Notes: generated by a model from the letters alone, not told the origin. A stretch of 64,000 nt of DNA from Pseudopyrenochaeta lycopersici (GCA_003313425.1 NHZP01000035.1:1-64000), one strand, 5' to 3'. Positions 22,330-36,158 are shown, counted from the stretch's first letter. Numbers and translations are program-made.

Positions 22330-25300
22330 TTTTACAAGTATAATTAGATAATAAGAAAACGCCCCCTACGTCGCCTAGATATTAGCAGACGATAGGGTAG
22401 ATATAAACTTTATCTTATAGTAGTTCTTCTAGCTTACCTAAGGGTTCTAACTAATTCCTCTTATTACGCCTATTATATGTAAAGGATATAAAGGCGTTAC
22501 TTTAGAATCTATTACTTATAGAGTTAAATTCTATATAAAAATTAATTCCTACTTTAAGCATACTTCTACCTATATTCTTAACTAGTATAGAGCCTTTAAC
22601 CTAGTGTTAGGATTTTACTAGAGGAAACTATATATACTACGCTTTAATTACTATTAGGGTACGATTAAATTCCCTAACGCATACTGCTAAATAGAATGCT
22701 AGCAACACTCGCATATACTACGAGTTATCTGTAAGCAAGCTACGCCTAACACCTCTACACAGCCTAGTTCCTCTACAGATAGCAGGAATAAAGGTAAGAC
22801 TAGCTAATAACAGGCAAAGTTAGATACCGCAGCCCTAGTAAAGCTAGACGATAAACACTAAGTACTATATTAGCAAACTAAACCTACAGTAGGCATTAAG
22901 GTTATCTTACTAAGAGCTATTTAGGCGTTTACTAAATAAAAAAACTACCCTCTATTTATAATAGTTCGTCGCTTACTACTAGAAGCGTTACAGAAAATCT
23001 ATCGCGTAGTAGTACAAAAGGACTATAATAAGTTCTTTAACCCTCCTAAGGAAGTCTTATTAAAAGATATCCTGCCTCTGCACTTACTTAAGGAATATGC
23101 CTTAATTATTCCTATATTTAATAAAGCAGCTGCAGCTAAGCTCCTAGATTACTTAGAACATAACTACAAGATTAAGCTTAAGCTAGGAGCTAAGGTGCCT
23201 AATTATTAAGCGAGACTATTTTCTAGTAAATAGTTTAAAGCTATTAAGTAATATATTTAGGAGATAGAGGCCTAGGATTTTATCTTCTAAGGACCCTCTA
23301 CTACATAAAATAACTTACTTATTATCGCTAAACCTAGTAGTAGTATCTAAGTCTGCGTAGATTATTAAGACCTTAATAAAGTCTCTGTTAAGGATTAATA
23401 CCTAATTCCTTTCTTCCGCGAGACTTTAGCTAAGCTTAATAAAGCTGTTATCTTTTCTAAATTTAATATTATACACGCTTTTTATTAAATTCGCATAAAG
23501 CCTAGTTTAGAGTAGCTTACTACCTTCTCTACGCGTTAGGGCACTTATTAATACTGCGTGATACCTATAGGCCTCTATAATACTCTAGCTACATTTTAAA
23601 GAGTAATTAACAGCGCTCTTTTTAAGTACCTTAATAAGTTTTATACTGCTTATCTAGATAATATCTTAGTTTTCTTAGAATTAGTAGAAGCCTATATAGA
23701 GCATGTAAAAAAGGTGCTTACGCGCCTTAAGGAAAAAGGGTTCTATATAGACCCGCGTAAATTAGAATTTTATATAGACTATATTAAGTTCCTAGGTATA
23801 ATAATTATAAATAAGGGTATTAAAATTAACCTTAAGAAGATTAAGGCTGTACAGTAATAGGAAACACTAAAGACTACCTAAGATATACTCGCTTTCCTTA
23901 GGTATACTAGCTTCTCCTAGCGCTTTATTAAAGGCTACTTAAAGATAGCGTTACTAGTTACACGCCTTATTAAAGCTACTATTATAGAAAAGAAAAGTAG
24001 TAATCCTAATAAACCCGCCTATAAGAAGGTTCGTTATAAGCTAATTATATAGAGGGAGGAGGAAGTAAAAGCTTTTAAGGCTCTTAAAGCAGTATTTTAT
24101 ATAAGCGTAGTATTAAAGTATTTTAATCCTACTAAGTAAATCTACATCTTTACTAATATGTTAGAATAGGTATTAGGCGGGGTTATAAAGTAATATAATA
24201 ATAAGAACGTCCTACAACCTATTACTTTCTTTTTAAAGAAATACTCCCTAGCAAAGTATAACTATAATATCTATAATCTTAAACTTATAGTAATTATATA
24301 GGTATTTAAGGAATAAGAGCCTAAACTTATAAGCTCTTCTTAACTAATACAGGTAATAACAGACTATAAGAACCTAGAATAGTTTATAATAACTAAAAAA
24401 CTTAGCTAACAGTAAGTATAGTAGTCCTTATTTCTTAGCTAGTTTAACTTTAAGATTATCTATGCCCCTAGGGAAACTAATAGTAAAGCAGACGCTTTAA
24501 GCTGTTAACCTTAGGATACTCTAACAGATACAGAAGACCTTTATTATAGTACACGGGCTGCTATTCTTAGACCCTAAGTACTCTCCCTAGGCATACAACT
24601 AGCAGTTATAACAGCCTTACGCGCCTTAGCCCTTAGTTAACCTAAGTCCCCAGACTAAATATCCTAGAAATAAGCTAAAGTAGTATAATTTTACTTTACC
24701 TGCGCTCGTAAAATAGACTTTCCTGTAGAATTTAATAATAATAATAATAATCCTACGCCTATTAATAGTATAATAGATCCTTCGCTACCCTGTTACAAGG
24801 ACGACTATTAGTTAACAGAAGAAATCCTAGACGCCGCGTACGCCGACAACGCTATAGCTAAAAAGGCCTTTAAAGCTATTAACATAGAAACTGCTAAATT
24901 ACTATTATAGTTTTATAAGAATAGCTACTATTTCTCTACTGCAGACCTATTAAGCACAGGTAAAAGAGCTTCCTAACGCCTGTAGATAGACAAGACTAGG
25001 CTTTACGTGCCTCCTAACTTATAGTTACGCTAACGTATTATAGAGTTATGTTACAACTATTAAATTACTAGTTATAAGGGCCCTTATAACACGTTCTTCC
25101 TTATATACTCGCAGTATTACTAGCTAAAGATGCACCTGTTAATTAAACAGTATTACAACGCATGCGCTACTTATCGCCAAACAAAAAGCCCTTAAGACAG
25201 TAAGCATAGTTACTTACAGCTACTACTAGTGCCTTATAGACGCTAGACAGAAATTTTAGTTAATTTTATTTAAGATTTACTTACCTCTTAGCTAGATAGC

Positions 25301-26466
25301 TATACTTTTAAGAATATCCTCGTTATTATAGACCGCCTTATAAAAAGATAGTATTTTTTCCCTATATATAGCTATACTATAGCTAAAGCCGCTAAGTACT
25401 TTATAGAGGTCTTTAAATTATATAGTATTCCCCTTAGTATTATCTCTAACTACAGTTTAAATTTTATTAGTTAGTTTTAGAGGCGGGTCTGTAAGCGACT
25501 GCGTATCTAACAGCGCTTATTAACAGCCTATTACCTTAAATTAGACAGGCAGACTAAGTAGGTAAATTAAGCCTTAGAAATTTATCTTTATTAGTATATT
25601 AACTACGCGTAAACTAACTAGGCTGCCTAGCTTTACGTCGCTAAGTTTTAGGCTAATAATACAGTTAACGCCTCTACAGGTATAACGCTATTCTTTACAG
25701 ATCTTAGATATTACCCTCGCAGTAGCATATACCTAGGGGAAAACTGCGACGAAAAGCTTAGTAGCGCTGCAGCTAGTAATAAAATCTAGGCAGATAAGCT
25801 TATAAACACCTACGCAGACCTAGTTACTTATTTATAAGAATAAATGCTATAGGCTTAATAAGAATAAGCTTACTACGCTAACACCTCTTACTAATTAGTA
25901 CTAAAGTACGCTGTTAGAGACTAAGTTATAATTAATATAATTAATTAGTCTACTAAACAGGAATTAAAGAAGCTAGACCTTAAGTAGACAGGGCCTTATA
26001 GCGTTATAAGAGTCGTGTATAACAGCTAGGTGTATTAATTAGACCTTCTACTAGATATGTTAGGCAGCAGAGTTTTTCTTATATTTTACCCTAAGCTTCT
26101 TTAGCCTGCGCCCTTAAAAGGGCTTCTAGATTAAGCGCTAGCTTAGCTAGTAGCTGTTAAGGTAATTAATCCTAACAGCGAGGTTTAAGATAAGTAGCTT
26201 ATTAATAATTTTCTTAATTACTAGTAAACTAGCGTTAAAGGCCGCTAAAAGCGTAAGTAGCAGTACCTAATTAAATAGACTAGATACCTGAAACCCACCT
26301 AGCACCTAGTAACTAAGTACCCTAACAACTACAACGCTTATCTGTTTTATTAGCGACAGCCTAATAAGCCTAAGCTACCTACTTATCGCATGCCTCCAAA
26401 TTAGTTACTACTTAATAAGGATAGGCTAGCTGCAGAAGAGTATCTCAGCAGCAACGAAGGTATCTA
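22330..26466 (+). pseudogene. pol: Gypsy-B pol with chromodomain, RIP-inactivated
   Basis: Plus-strand segments in order. A protease-like stretch lies near 22380. RT spans about 23080-24100, with LLKDILPLHL, KAVIFSKFNIIHAFY and TAYLDNILVFL (23647-23680). RNase H ends with APRETNSKADALS at about 24466-24505. Integrase has a zinc-finger side near 25030-25200, then NILVIIDRL, IAKAAKYFIEVFKL and LSIISN (about 25310-25450). A chromodomain-like end (QYLIK.TRYLKPT.H) is near 26260-26310. The catalytic YLDD reads YLDN, a GAT-to-AAT change in TG context. Dozens of stops occur at Trp and Gln codons, so it is not functional. Confidence 0.93.
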
Positions 26467-26871
26467 AACAGTTTTGCTTAAGTTAGCGCGCCTTAATTTG
26501 CCTTAATTTGCGCGCCTCCAGCCTTAATTCACGCATCTATAGCCTCAAGATTGCTCGCCTTCGCCCTTACTCTGCGCAGTGCGCCTCACTTTACGCGCTA
26601 CGTCTAGGGACCTTACAACTAAATAAAAATTATAAAGGTTACTCCTATATATATTATACGAAGGTCTTTAGGTTCTATTTTCGCGTTATAGGGTAGAAGT
26701 GTTAGAAAACACCTTAGAGCTTAGCAATTTTATATAGGAAACTGTTTAGACATACGCAGCGCTATATAAAGCTTATTACTAGATTTACTAAGTTAGAAAG
26801 ACTTAGTAGTAAATAGTTTTCTTATATTTTATCTTAAATTTTTGTCTCTTAGTTTAGAGGCCCTTACTATT

Positions 26872-26887
26872 TTAAAGGGGGGGGTTA
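26872..26887 (+). other. Gypsy-B polypurine tract
   Basis: AAAGGGGGGGGTTA directly upstream of the 3' LTR is the expected plus-strand priming site and fixes the element's orientation. Confidence 0.85.
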
Positions 26888-27189
26888 TGTTAGGGTTTAA
26901 TCCTTTCAGGTTACTAGACGTAGGTAAAAGGGTTTAATCCTTCTAAGTTACTAGACGCAGGTGAAAGGTAACAATCCTGCCAAGTTACTAGACGCAGGTG
27001 AAAGGTAACTGTTACCTCTTACCTTTCACTAAGCTAGGTAACTGGATTAGGACTAGCCTGCTCTAGCTTATGTATATAGGCAGCACCTCTCCCCTGAAGG
27101 TGAGAGGTATCTGCTATTTTGTCTATTTCCTTTTAAATTGAGTTTCTTTAACTAAGACCGTCCTAACTGTGCGTGTTAACTGCCTTACA
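26888..27189 (+). repeat. Gypsy-B 3' LTR
   Basis: 302 bp, same length as the 5' LTR. The 14 substitutions I counted are all transitions, many of them CA-to-TA or TG-to-TA, so divergence reflects RIP and cannot date the insertion. Confidence 0.97.
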
Positions 27190-27194
27190 TTTAG
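27190..27194 (+). repeat. Gypsy-B target site duplication, right (TTTAG)
   Basis: A perfect copy of 19186-19190. Confidence 0.95.
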
Positions 27195-27610
27195 ATATAC
27201 TAAATACTATAGAAGATAATTATAATAGTAATAATAAAATATTTATATTACCTAATAAATCTATTAATAGTAACTATATAGAGAACGAAGTAGAACTATA
27301 TTTAAAAGAACCTAGAATAACTAAGAATATAACTCTAGAAAACTACTATAATACTAATAAAGATAGATTTCCTATAATATATAAAATAGCTAAAGACTAT
27401 TTAGCTATATTAGCTACTTCTAATCCTAGTAAATCTACTTTTTCTAAAACAGCTAATATAGTAACTAAATCTAGAAATAGATTATTATCTAGTACTATTA
27501 AAAAATTAATTATATTAAAGGAATTAAATAGTATAGTAGATAAAGAAGAAATTATAAATAATAATTTATTTTTTAAAGATAATATAATTAGTAATTATAA
27601 TAATAAATAA
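27195..27610 (+). pseudogene. hAT transposase, 3' part (dimerisation domain)
   Basis: After the right LTR the frame continues the transposase. EVELYLKEPRI, NTNKDRFPIIYKIAKDYLAI and ATSNPSKSTFSKTANIVTK match the C-terminal hAT dimerisation domain (classically ATSxPSERxFSxxGxI). A TAA at 27608-27610 ends it, but the downstream Lys/Glu/Ser-rich frame to about 27810 could be further coding sequence behind a Gln-to-stop change. This part joins logically to the frame broken at 19190. Confidence 0.88.
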
Positions 27611-28039
27611 AAGAAAAGAAAAGAAAAAGAAAAAGAAAAGATAAATATAGAAGAAGAAGAAGAAATAAAAGAAGATTTTAATGTAGAAGATAAAAGTACT
27701 ACTAGTATAACTAGTTTTAATACTAGTACTAATTTAAGTTCTAATACTAGTAGAAATAGTAGAAATAGTAGAAATATAAGTCCTAGTAGTAATAATTTAA
27801 TATAGTATTATACTATATAATTATAATATTATATATTACTATACTATAATATATAGAATAATAAGATATTCTTATCTAAATATTATTAATATATAATAGT
27901 AGTATTTATTTAGTTAGTTTTATAAATTTAGTTAGTTTAATAGATTAATAAAGATTTTTTATTTAAATTTAATTACTTTTTTTTTAATATATAATTTATT
28001 AATATATTCTAGTCTCTAATAGTTAATGAATCTAGATTT

Positions 28040-28290
28040 TACTACTAGTAACTATATAATATAAAATATAGATTACTAAATTTTTACTAATTTATAATTT
28101 AGTAATTACTAAGTATACCTTTAGTAATTAGTAATTAGTAATTAGTAATTAGTAATTAGTAATTACTAAGTAAAAATTAGTAATTACTAATAGTAATTAC
28201 TAAGTAAAAATTAGTAATTACTAATAGTAATTACTAAGTACCTTTAGTAATTACTAAGTAATTACTAGATTTACTAATTACTAAATTTTG
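28040..28290. repeat. hAT subterminal TAGTAATTACTA repeats
   Basis: Dense short repeats of TTAGTAATTACTAA in both orientations, matching those at the left end (15239-15350). Subterminal repeats are usual transposase-binding regions in hAT elements. Confidence 0.7.
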
Positions 28291-28300
28291 TGCATCCCTG
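28291..28300 (-). repeat. hAT right terminal inverted repeat
   Basis: TGCATCCCTG, inverted relative to TAGGGTTGCA at 15229. It marks the sharp change from AT-rich to ordinary sequence. Confidence 0.6.
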
Positions 28301-28987
28301 GTCTCAATGACACGAGTCCGGTTGCCAACGTTGGCTCTGACAAATCTGGGGTTTGCAACTCACAAAGTTTTACATGAATAACAATTTAGGCTATGATGGA
28401 GCATCCCTGGCCTTGATAGACTCCTTTTAAGGTGTCAAGGCAGACATGAAGGCCTACTGGAAACACTCTAACGTCAAATGGACGCCCCTCCCCTTTTCTT
28501 CGGGCTTATCGGACGCCAAAACTTCTGTTCCCGTTGGAAGACAAGTAATTAAGCGTCTATCAACATTATGTTGGCTAGACAAGCAGGCTAGTGTTTTCTT
28601 GGTAGTTTCCGACTTTATCACTAGGGGTAATCACGCGGCATTATGCAAACCGGGCGACTGAGATCGACCTTACCTTTACCTCTGGCCACTGTAAGAGGAC
28701 CAAGAGTCAAAGAAGTATGAGAGAAAGGACATGTATCATGCTTTCAATATACGAAATGTGTGTGGACGAGTAAACTTGCCAGGAAGGGCAGGCATGGGAA
28801 ATTCTAGGAAAACCGAATAAGTCCTGATGCTGGAACTAGAATTTGACCCGTAGTTGCATGCATATGCTATAGCTCACCGACATTGACTGGATTGAAGCGT
28901 GAAAGACTTTTCCTATCCGGTATGAATGAACAATTTAACTCTGAAATCCGTGAAGTTACCTAGTCGCTTTCAAACAAAGGCCAAATT
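28301..28987. other. Spacer right of the transposon block
   Basis: Normal-composition sequence between the hAT terminus and the transporter stop codon. It holds a near-repeat of the terminus (GCATCCCTGG at 28401-28410) and a 71-codon open frame (28446-28661) with no recognisable features, probably not a gene. Confidence 0.6.
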
Positions 28988-30539
28988 TTACACCATACGA
29001 CCCCTCTCCATATCGTCGCTATTTTGCCTACCAGTCTCCTTCCTGTTACCAGTCACAGCAGCCATATCCTCATCAGCAGTAGCTTCAAAGTTACGTCCAC
29101 GATATTCGGGCCCAAGGAAGGTCAAAAGGATAACGTACGCATACACACAGCCCATGAAGATGCAAATGACCAAGCCATATTTGTATCTTGTGACTTTGCC
29201 CTTGGGCGGCAAGGGAAATCGTTCACCGATTGTAGCTTCGATTGTGGAAGATGCAGAAGAGACGAGGTTACCAAGTTGGTACGAGGTGCCAACGACGAAA
29301 GTCCTGAAACTACCCGGGGAGAGTTCCATGAGGTGAATGGGAATTACGCCCCATGCACCCTGAACACAGAACTGTTGGAAGAATGCTGCAGCGATGACGG
29401 CATTGCTGCTGGTAAATGTATAAGGATAGAGCAATGCCCCACCCAGAAAACACATGCAGATGATGCTGAACCGGCGTCCAAAGATGGAGGAACTATAACC
29501 AACGAGCGTCCCACCCGTCATAGCACCGAGATTTGCGACAACCTGCGTGACGGTAACTTGATTGGCGCTAAAATCGTACTGATTCTTCAACATGGTCGGG
29601 TAAAGGTCCTGGCTCCCGTGCGACATGAAATTGAAGCCGGCCATAAGCAGGACCATGTAGATTAAAAGCAACCAGTGCCTTTTCAATGCAACTTTACCTT
29701 CCTGAACGAAGATCTTGGCTGCATTCGGCTCTTCTTCGCGGAGGCGCTTGCGCTCCTGGTAAGCTTGAGTCTCAGGAAGGCAAAGGCGGAAGATAATAAT
29801 GAGGACTGGTGGGCCGGCACCGAACCAGAATAATGGACGCCAACCGTGGCCAACAGTGTTGACGAAAGCGCGAGCGAATACCGTAGCAAGAAGGTAGCCG
29901 AATGCGTAGCCCTGTTGTAGCATTCCAGAAATGATACCGCGGGCGGCTTCTGGACAATCTTCAAGCGCTATGATGTAGTTAGCTACCAATTTACTGCTAT
30001 AACAGTAGGCGATGATCAAAAGATTATAGCTCACCAGTCGCCGCGGCGTTACCATAAAGCCCACCCATTGCAATACCAAATAAGGCTCTCACGGCTAGGA
30101 ATTGCTTGTAAGTGGTACAGAATCCTGTCCCCAGCTCCAAGACAATGAACAAGACATTGTTCACGACGAACGGCCATTTTCTTCCATAACGATCCGCAGC
30201 CAGACCGAAGATTGTACTACCAACAGACCTCAACATCAAAACCAGCGTGATGCCCCATGTGATGTCGGCTTTGGTCTTGTCAAAGGATTCTGCAAGATTT
30301 TCCACAGTGAGAGACACCGTGAAGAAATCAAAAGCATCCCATGACCAGGCGAAAAAAGCGACGAGGAAGAAAAGCCATTGTTGTAGATTCAGCAAGCGTA
30401 GGAGGGCAATGGGGTTAGCCACTTTGTCGTAGGCCGGCTTGAGGGTGGGGAGGCGAGATGTTAAATAGCGACCTGCCGTCATCTTTTGAGCTGACTGGGT
30501 GTATTCATGATGCTCGGCATGGTGCTTATCATCCGCCAT
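28988..30539 (-). CDS. JEN1: JEN-type monocarboxylate/proton symporter (MFS)
   Basis: Major facilitator of the plasma membrane, expected to take up lactate, pyruvate or related carboxylates with protons. Exon 1 is 30539-30035, the intron 29968-30034 (67 bp, GTGAGC..TAG), exon 2 29967-28988, giving 494 residues. The join reads NAAATALEDCPEAARG. The JEN signature NxxSHxSQDxxxT is present as NFMSHGSQDLYPT, and the MFS loop motif as ADRYGRKWP. The N-terminus is hydrophilic, followed by about 12 hydrophobic segments. The start at 30539 (MADDKHH) is the first Met that fits the family; an in-frame upstream extension is less likely. It is the first intact gene beside the transposon block, and its 3' end lies about 690 bp from the hAT terminus. 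JEN genes are usually glucose-repressed; no site was confirmed here. Confidence 0.93.
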
Positions 30540-32177
30540 GTCGGGCCAATCTGAGTACAAATCTGTTGAAATGTTCCAGTGTCGCTTAGCGTGAGTGTTT
30601 GTCACTTCAGGACAAGGATCACGGTGTGGGTGCAGGCAAATATCGAACCACAGACCAATACAAAGATATAATATTGATCGTATGTTACCTTCAGGAAACG
30701 AAATGATGTGAGAAATGTTGGCTGTCGTCTTTTCCCACGGGGTATCCCCACCATTTATCCCATCTTGTGGGGTCGCCCTTCGCACCCCCGGCTAGAATCG
30801 AATCAATCATTGTCCGGGTTGCCACGAAACGGAGTTAGTGATAACACGACTGTGGCCCGCGGACGCAGCAAAATGCGTGTTCGACATGCGCATGACGTTG
30901 CCATAACTCCGCACCTGTCGCGACCCAATGAGATGGTTTGATAGATGCATTGAAGCTTCGAATACGAGAAAGCTCGGACGCGGCTAACCGGGATGTCCAC
31001 TGTCAAGACTGGTCAAGAATACTTAAGCGTTGCTTGGCAGGCGAAGTCGGCTTATAGAAGCTTTGTCAAGAGACGCCCAAAAGCTTGGTATACGTCAAAG
31101 ATTGACAAGCGTCAAGCTTGCGCGATGGTGGCATCGACCTTTCTCCCGCACATTGTCTTTCGATGGGTGGGGGGAGAAGAACTTGCCATAGTAAAGCTGT
31201 CCCCTAAGAACACTCCAGACGCTAAGATGTAAGTAGCGCATCGTATCGCAGCATTCATTAGCAAAGGTTCGGCGCAGATTGAGACAAAACGAGAGCGCTA
31301 GTCCGGACATTATTCTACCGGGAACTCTGCATGCACGTGGAGCATGTGGAAGCATCCCGGAACATTGAACACGAGGTCTGGCCGGACTCGCCAATGGGTA
31401 ATGGCAAAGTAAGCGCCGAGGCGAAGTATTGGTCCAGTCATTCATTGCTGTCGGAATGCGCTCTGAGAGGAACAACCTTAGAATGTGCAAACGTGGCGCA
31501 CCCCACGTTAGCGACACAAGCATCCACTCAGAGGGAACGATAAAGAATAGGACAATTGGTCACGCGCTAGGAGCTGAATCCTCGCGTCCTTGCAGTCTCA
31601 TACGTGAGTCGGGATAATCGAGCAAGAGAATTTTTTGCGTCCAAAGGACAATTTCGGAGCCTCGCGAGCGTTGATAGGCCGTCTGACCTACGTCGGCCGC
31701 GCATGGATAGTAGATCAGCACGGTGTCTCCGAGGATTTGGAGAACCCGGCGCGGGGAGTCGAAAAAATGCACTTTAGGACGCGCAGACCTAGCATTCGCA
31801 TCTCAATTAAACAAAAAACAACAACAAATGGACATTGGGATGGGTTTCATGAATTGACACAGTCATAGTCAGACCTTACGCGTGGCCGTGACAGTGACTT
31901 GTCCGCATGCGATACTGTAGATGATGAGTAAGAGGAAAGAATACTGCAAAGCATCTTGAAGCGTTTAACACATGTTCCTTTTTCCCTGACTGTGTGTAAT
32001 TTAACCCCCTCTCGGGGGCGGGGGTCTTCCTCCCGGTCGCTGAATCGTAACGCAGAAGGACTAATTCCGCTATGCAAACTCCATAACCATACCAACAACG
32101 CCTATCAAACTATGCCATGCTTTTTGCGATGCGAAAGAACCAGTACACAAAACGCCGACACCTCCTACACATCTAGA
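30540..32177. other. Intergenic, JEN promoter side and SulP 3' side
   Basis: About 1.6 kb with only short overlapping open frames in several directions. None has recognisable domains or plausible splicing. It contains the promoter of the JEN gene and the SulP terminator region. Confidence 0.6.
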
Positions 32178-34615
32178 TTAAGCCAATCCACTGCTGACTG
32201 CCCTTGAGCTCCCAGCCTCACTTCCCCATTCCTCGGTCAGCCGCTCCAACTCCGTCATCCTCAATGCCTCCTCTACACTGTTCACAAAATGTCTTCTCCC
32301 GCCACACATGTCCACGATTCCACTTTTGTCAAAAAGCCGGTAAACCTGGCTCCTCTCGCTCGGTACTCTACAGAAGAAAACCCGGACGTCCCTTTTGCGA
32401 TAGGATTCGACGATTTCGGCAAGGACCTGCGCACCTGCGCCATCAAGTGACGTGACACCATGTACATCGAAGATGACATTCTTATTATGCTCGGCGCGGC
32501 GAACTCGCGGAAGCGCAGGATGCGCGGCACCGGTGCCGTGGTCTTCGAGGCGGCGGAGCCGTGTCTTGAGATTGCCCGTGTTCGCAAACGTCAAGGGCTC
32601 TGGTATTTTGACGATCAAGCAACCCTCGATGAACTCGAGACTCTCTGGGTCCATCTCTGCGTTTGCGAATTGGTTCGTAGTCCCAGGCACTCGGCCAAGA
32701 ATCTGAATGCGCGGGCGAACCGAATGGCGGATAAGGCGCAGGATGGAGAGGCCAATGCCGACGCCGATACCACGCTTCAAATCCCAGATGATGGTTATGA
32801 CAAAGATGAGGCCCATGAGTATGAGCTCTGACCAGCCACGAATGCGCAAGAAGAATTTGATATCATGCGGTGCTTCCTCGACAAGCGAGTACGCAACGAC
32901 CGAAACCATGGCACAGAGGACACCTTTAGGAAGGTAATAAAAGTATGGGAGCAGGAAGACTGTGCAGAGTATGGTGATGATGGAGAGCAAGACAGAGCTC
33001 ATGGGCGTAAGACCGCCAGTCGATGCATTGACTTTGGAGCGCCCGTAGCCACCGAAAGCTGGAAGGGCCATGAAGAGCCCACCGGTAATGTTGGCAGTGC
33101 CGAGTGCAATAAGTTCACGGTTTGCGCTGAGGGGCATTTGGACGCCGTCTTTGGCGTGGTCGCCGCTACCAAGCGACTTGGCCGCGACCGAGGATTCGAA
33201 GAAGCCAAGCAGCGCGATGATTAGTGCCGTGTTGAGGGCATCTGAAGCATACTTGAGATGCGACGTCTCGAATGGGAAGTGGACGGAGAAAATCTTTCCG
33301 CTTGAGTTGACGTCTCCGAGGACGGCAAGCCCTCGCTGATCAAGGCGATAATGCCAGGTGAGGACAGCGGAGAGTACCACGACGACAAAACGGTCGGGGA
33401 TGTAGGCAACTGATGGGTATCGTGGCTGCAGCCTTTTCTTGAACTCTCTGGATGGAGCTGTCAGCAAGGTGGGTTGGTAATATACATTTCCTTCTTATTT
33501 GCTTACCTGAAGAACATGATGATGCCAAAGGCAGTAAAAGACATGGCGCACGTAAGCCCATGCGCATGGCCGACGTTCCGAAAGAGAAAAACAGCCTTGT
33601 CAAGACAGCTGCCATGAGAGACTTGATCAGCGGCCAACCTAGCGAGACCCATTTCTGGGATGAGTTGGTCTACAAAGATGACGACACCGATGGCGCTGAT
33701 GAAGCCTCGCAGGAAGGGCCGACTCAGGACATTATCTAGGAAGCCCATGCGGAAGAGGCCAGCGACCAGAATGAAGGCACCAGCCATGCAGGTGACGACG
33801 CCAGCAATCTCGGCGTTGCGCCTGCCATCTGCGTCTCCGGTGGTGCCTTTCTTGATGTTCTCGCGCACAATCTCGCCGACCAGCAGCGAGCCAGGGGCCT
33901 CTGGCCCAACAATCATTTGCGGGCAAGTGCCCAGGACGGCGTAGATGAGCGGGTTGAGAGCGAAGCTGTAGAGGCCGTGGACGGGTGGGAGGTGGGCGAG
34001 GTTGGAGGCGTAGGAAAGAGCCATGGGGATGTAGAAGGAAGCCATGGTGATTGCTGCAATCAGGTCGCCCTTGAAGTAGCGCCATTTGTACTGCCGGGTC
34101 CAATTGAGGACAGGGATGTAGTACTGCAGGTACATCATGCGCTTGTTTTTGATGCCGTGGCGCTCGGCGAGCCAGCGGGTGGTGCTCATCTTGTGGCTGT
34201 TGCCCGTGTTCAGGACGCCGTCTGCGAATGCGTCGCCGAGCAGGGCATGTGCTGCATCGGGCGCGTCTCCATCCCCCGTCTCGGCGATGCCTGGGAAGAT
34301 GCCGCCGAAACTGTTGTCCGAGTGGACGCTGCCGGCGAAGCTCCCATAGTTCCTGCCCATGGGTGGCCGCGGCGAGGTGCTGTCTTCCCAGGCCGGGGCG
34401 GCGTCCCACGGGTCGTGGTCTAGCAGGCGGGTGCGCGCTGTTGGCTCTAGGCCGGCGTCGAGCGAGGCTACGGGGTGGTGCATCAGGTCCTCGGGGGAGC
34501 TTGACCTGTCCGAGGGAGCGTGGGCGTGCCGCAGCTGGCTGGGCGTCGTGGGGGCATGGGCAAGGCGGGCGCTGGCCGTCGAGGATGCGCGCGAGTGCGA
34601 GGTGCTGGGCGGCAT
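32178..34615 (-). CDS. SulP/SLC26-family anion transporter with STAS domain
   Basis: Membrane anion transporter, 792 residues. Exon 1 is 34615-33507, the intron 33448-33506 (59 bp), exon 2 33447-32178. Splicing at the second AG joins IIMFFR to EFKKRLQPRYP, restoring a conserved segment; the nearer AG would shift the frame. A Ser/Pro/Ala-rich hydrophilic N-terminus of about 150 residues precedes the membrane core (ITMASFYIPMALSYA, CPQMIVGPEAPGSLLVG, PAFGGYGRSKVN). The C-terminus is a STAS domain (NVIFDVHGVTSLDGAGA). The long N-terminus is reminiscent of the SulP subgroup that includes yeast YGR125W, which acts at the vacuole, so substrate and location are open: sulfate uptake is not proven. 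It shares a 331-bp divergent promoter with LYS1. Confidence 0.9.

Positions 34616-36158
<1,543 letters not shown>

Larger units (their letters stand above)
19191..27189 (+). mobile_element. Gypsy-B: complete 7,999-bp chromovirus-type retrotransposon, RIP-inactivated
   Basis: Two 302-bp LTRs (19191-19492 and 26888-27189), both TGT...TTACA, flank gag- and pol-like frames on the plus strand. A polypurine tract (AAAGGGGGGGGTTA) ends at the right LTR, and a perfect 5-bp target duplication flanks the element. All 14 LTR differences I count are transitions. Pol ends with a chromodomain-like segment, so this is a chromovirus. Both gag and pol are riddled with TAG/TAA at Trp and Gln positions. It is inserted in, and in the same orientation as, the hAT transposase gene. 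Confidence 0.96.
15229..28300 (+). mobile_element. hAT-family DNA transposon split by Gypsy-B
   Basis: The plus strand encodes a BED/hAT transposase in two parts either side of a retrotransposon insertion. The left terminus is TAGGGTTGCA (15229-15238). The right terminus is TGCATCCCTG (28291-28300), whose complement is CAGGGATGCA, so the ends are a 10-bp inverted repeat with two differences, one of them C to T. Both are followed inward by repeats of TTAGTAATTACTAA. Removing Gypsy-B and one TTTAG gives about 5.07 kb. The 8-bp flanks (ATTCGTTC and GTCTCAAT) do not match, so a target duplication is not demonstrated. The body is extremely poor in CA and TG dinucleotides, as expected of heavy RIP. 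Confidence 0.82.

Noticed and set aside
28446..28661. 71-codon open frame between the hAT and JEN
   Set aside because: Short, no recognisable feature, likely chance.
29024..29665. 213-codon open frame on the plus strand inside the JEN gene
   Set aside because: Antisense shadow of the transporter coding sequence; no domain and no independent evidence.
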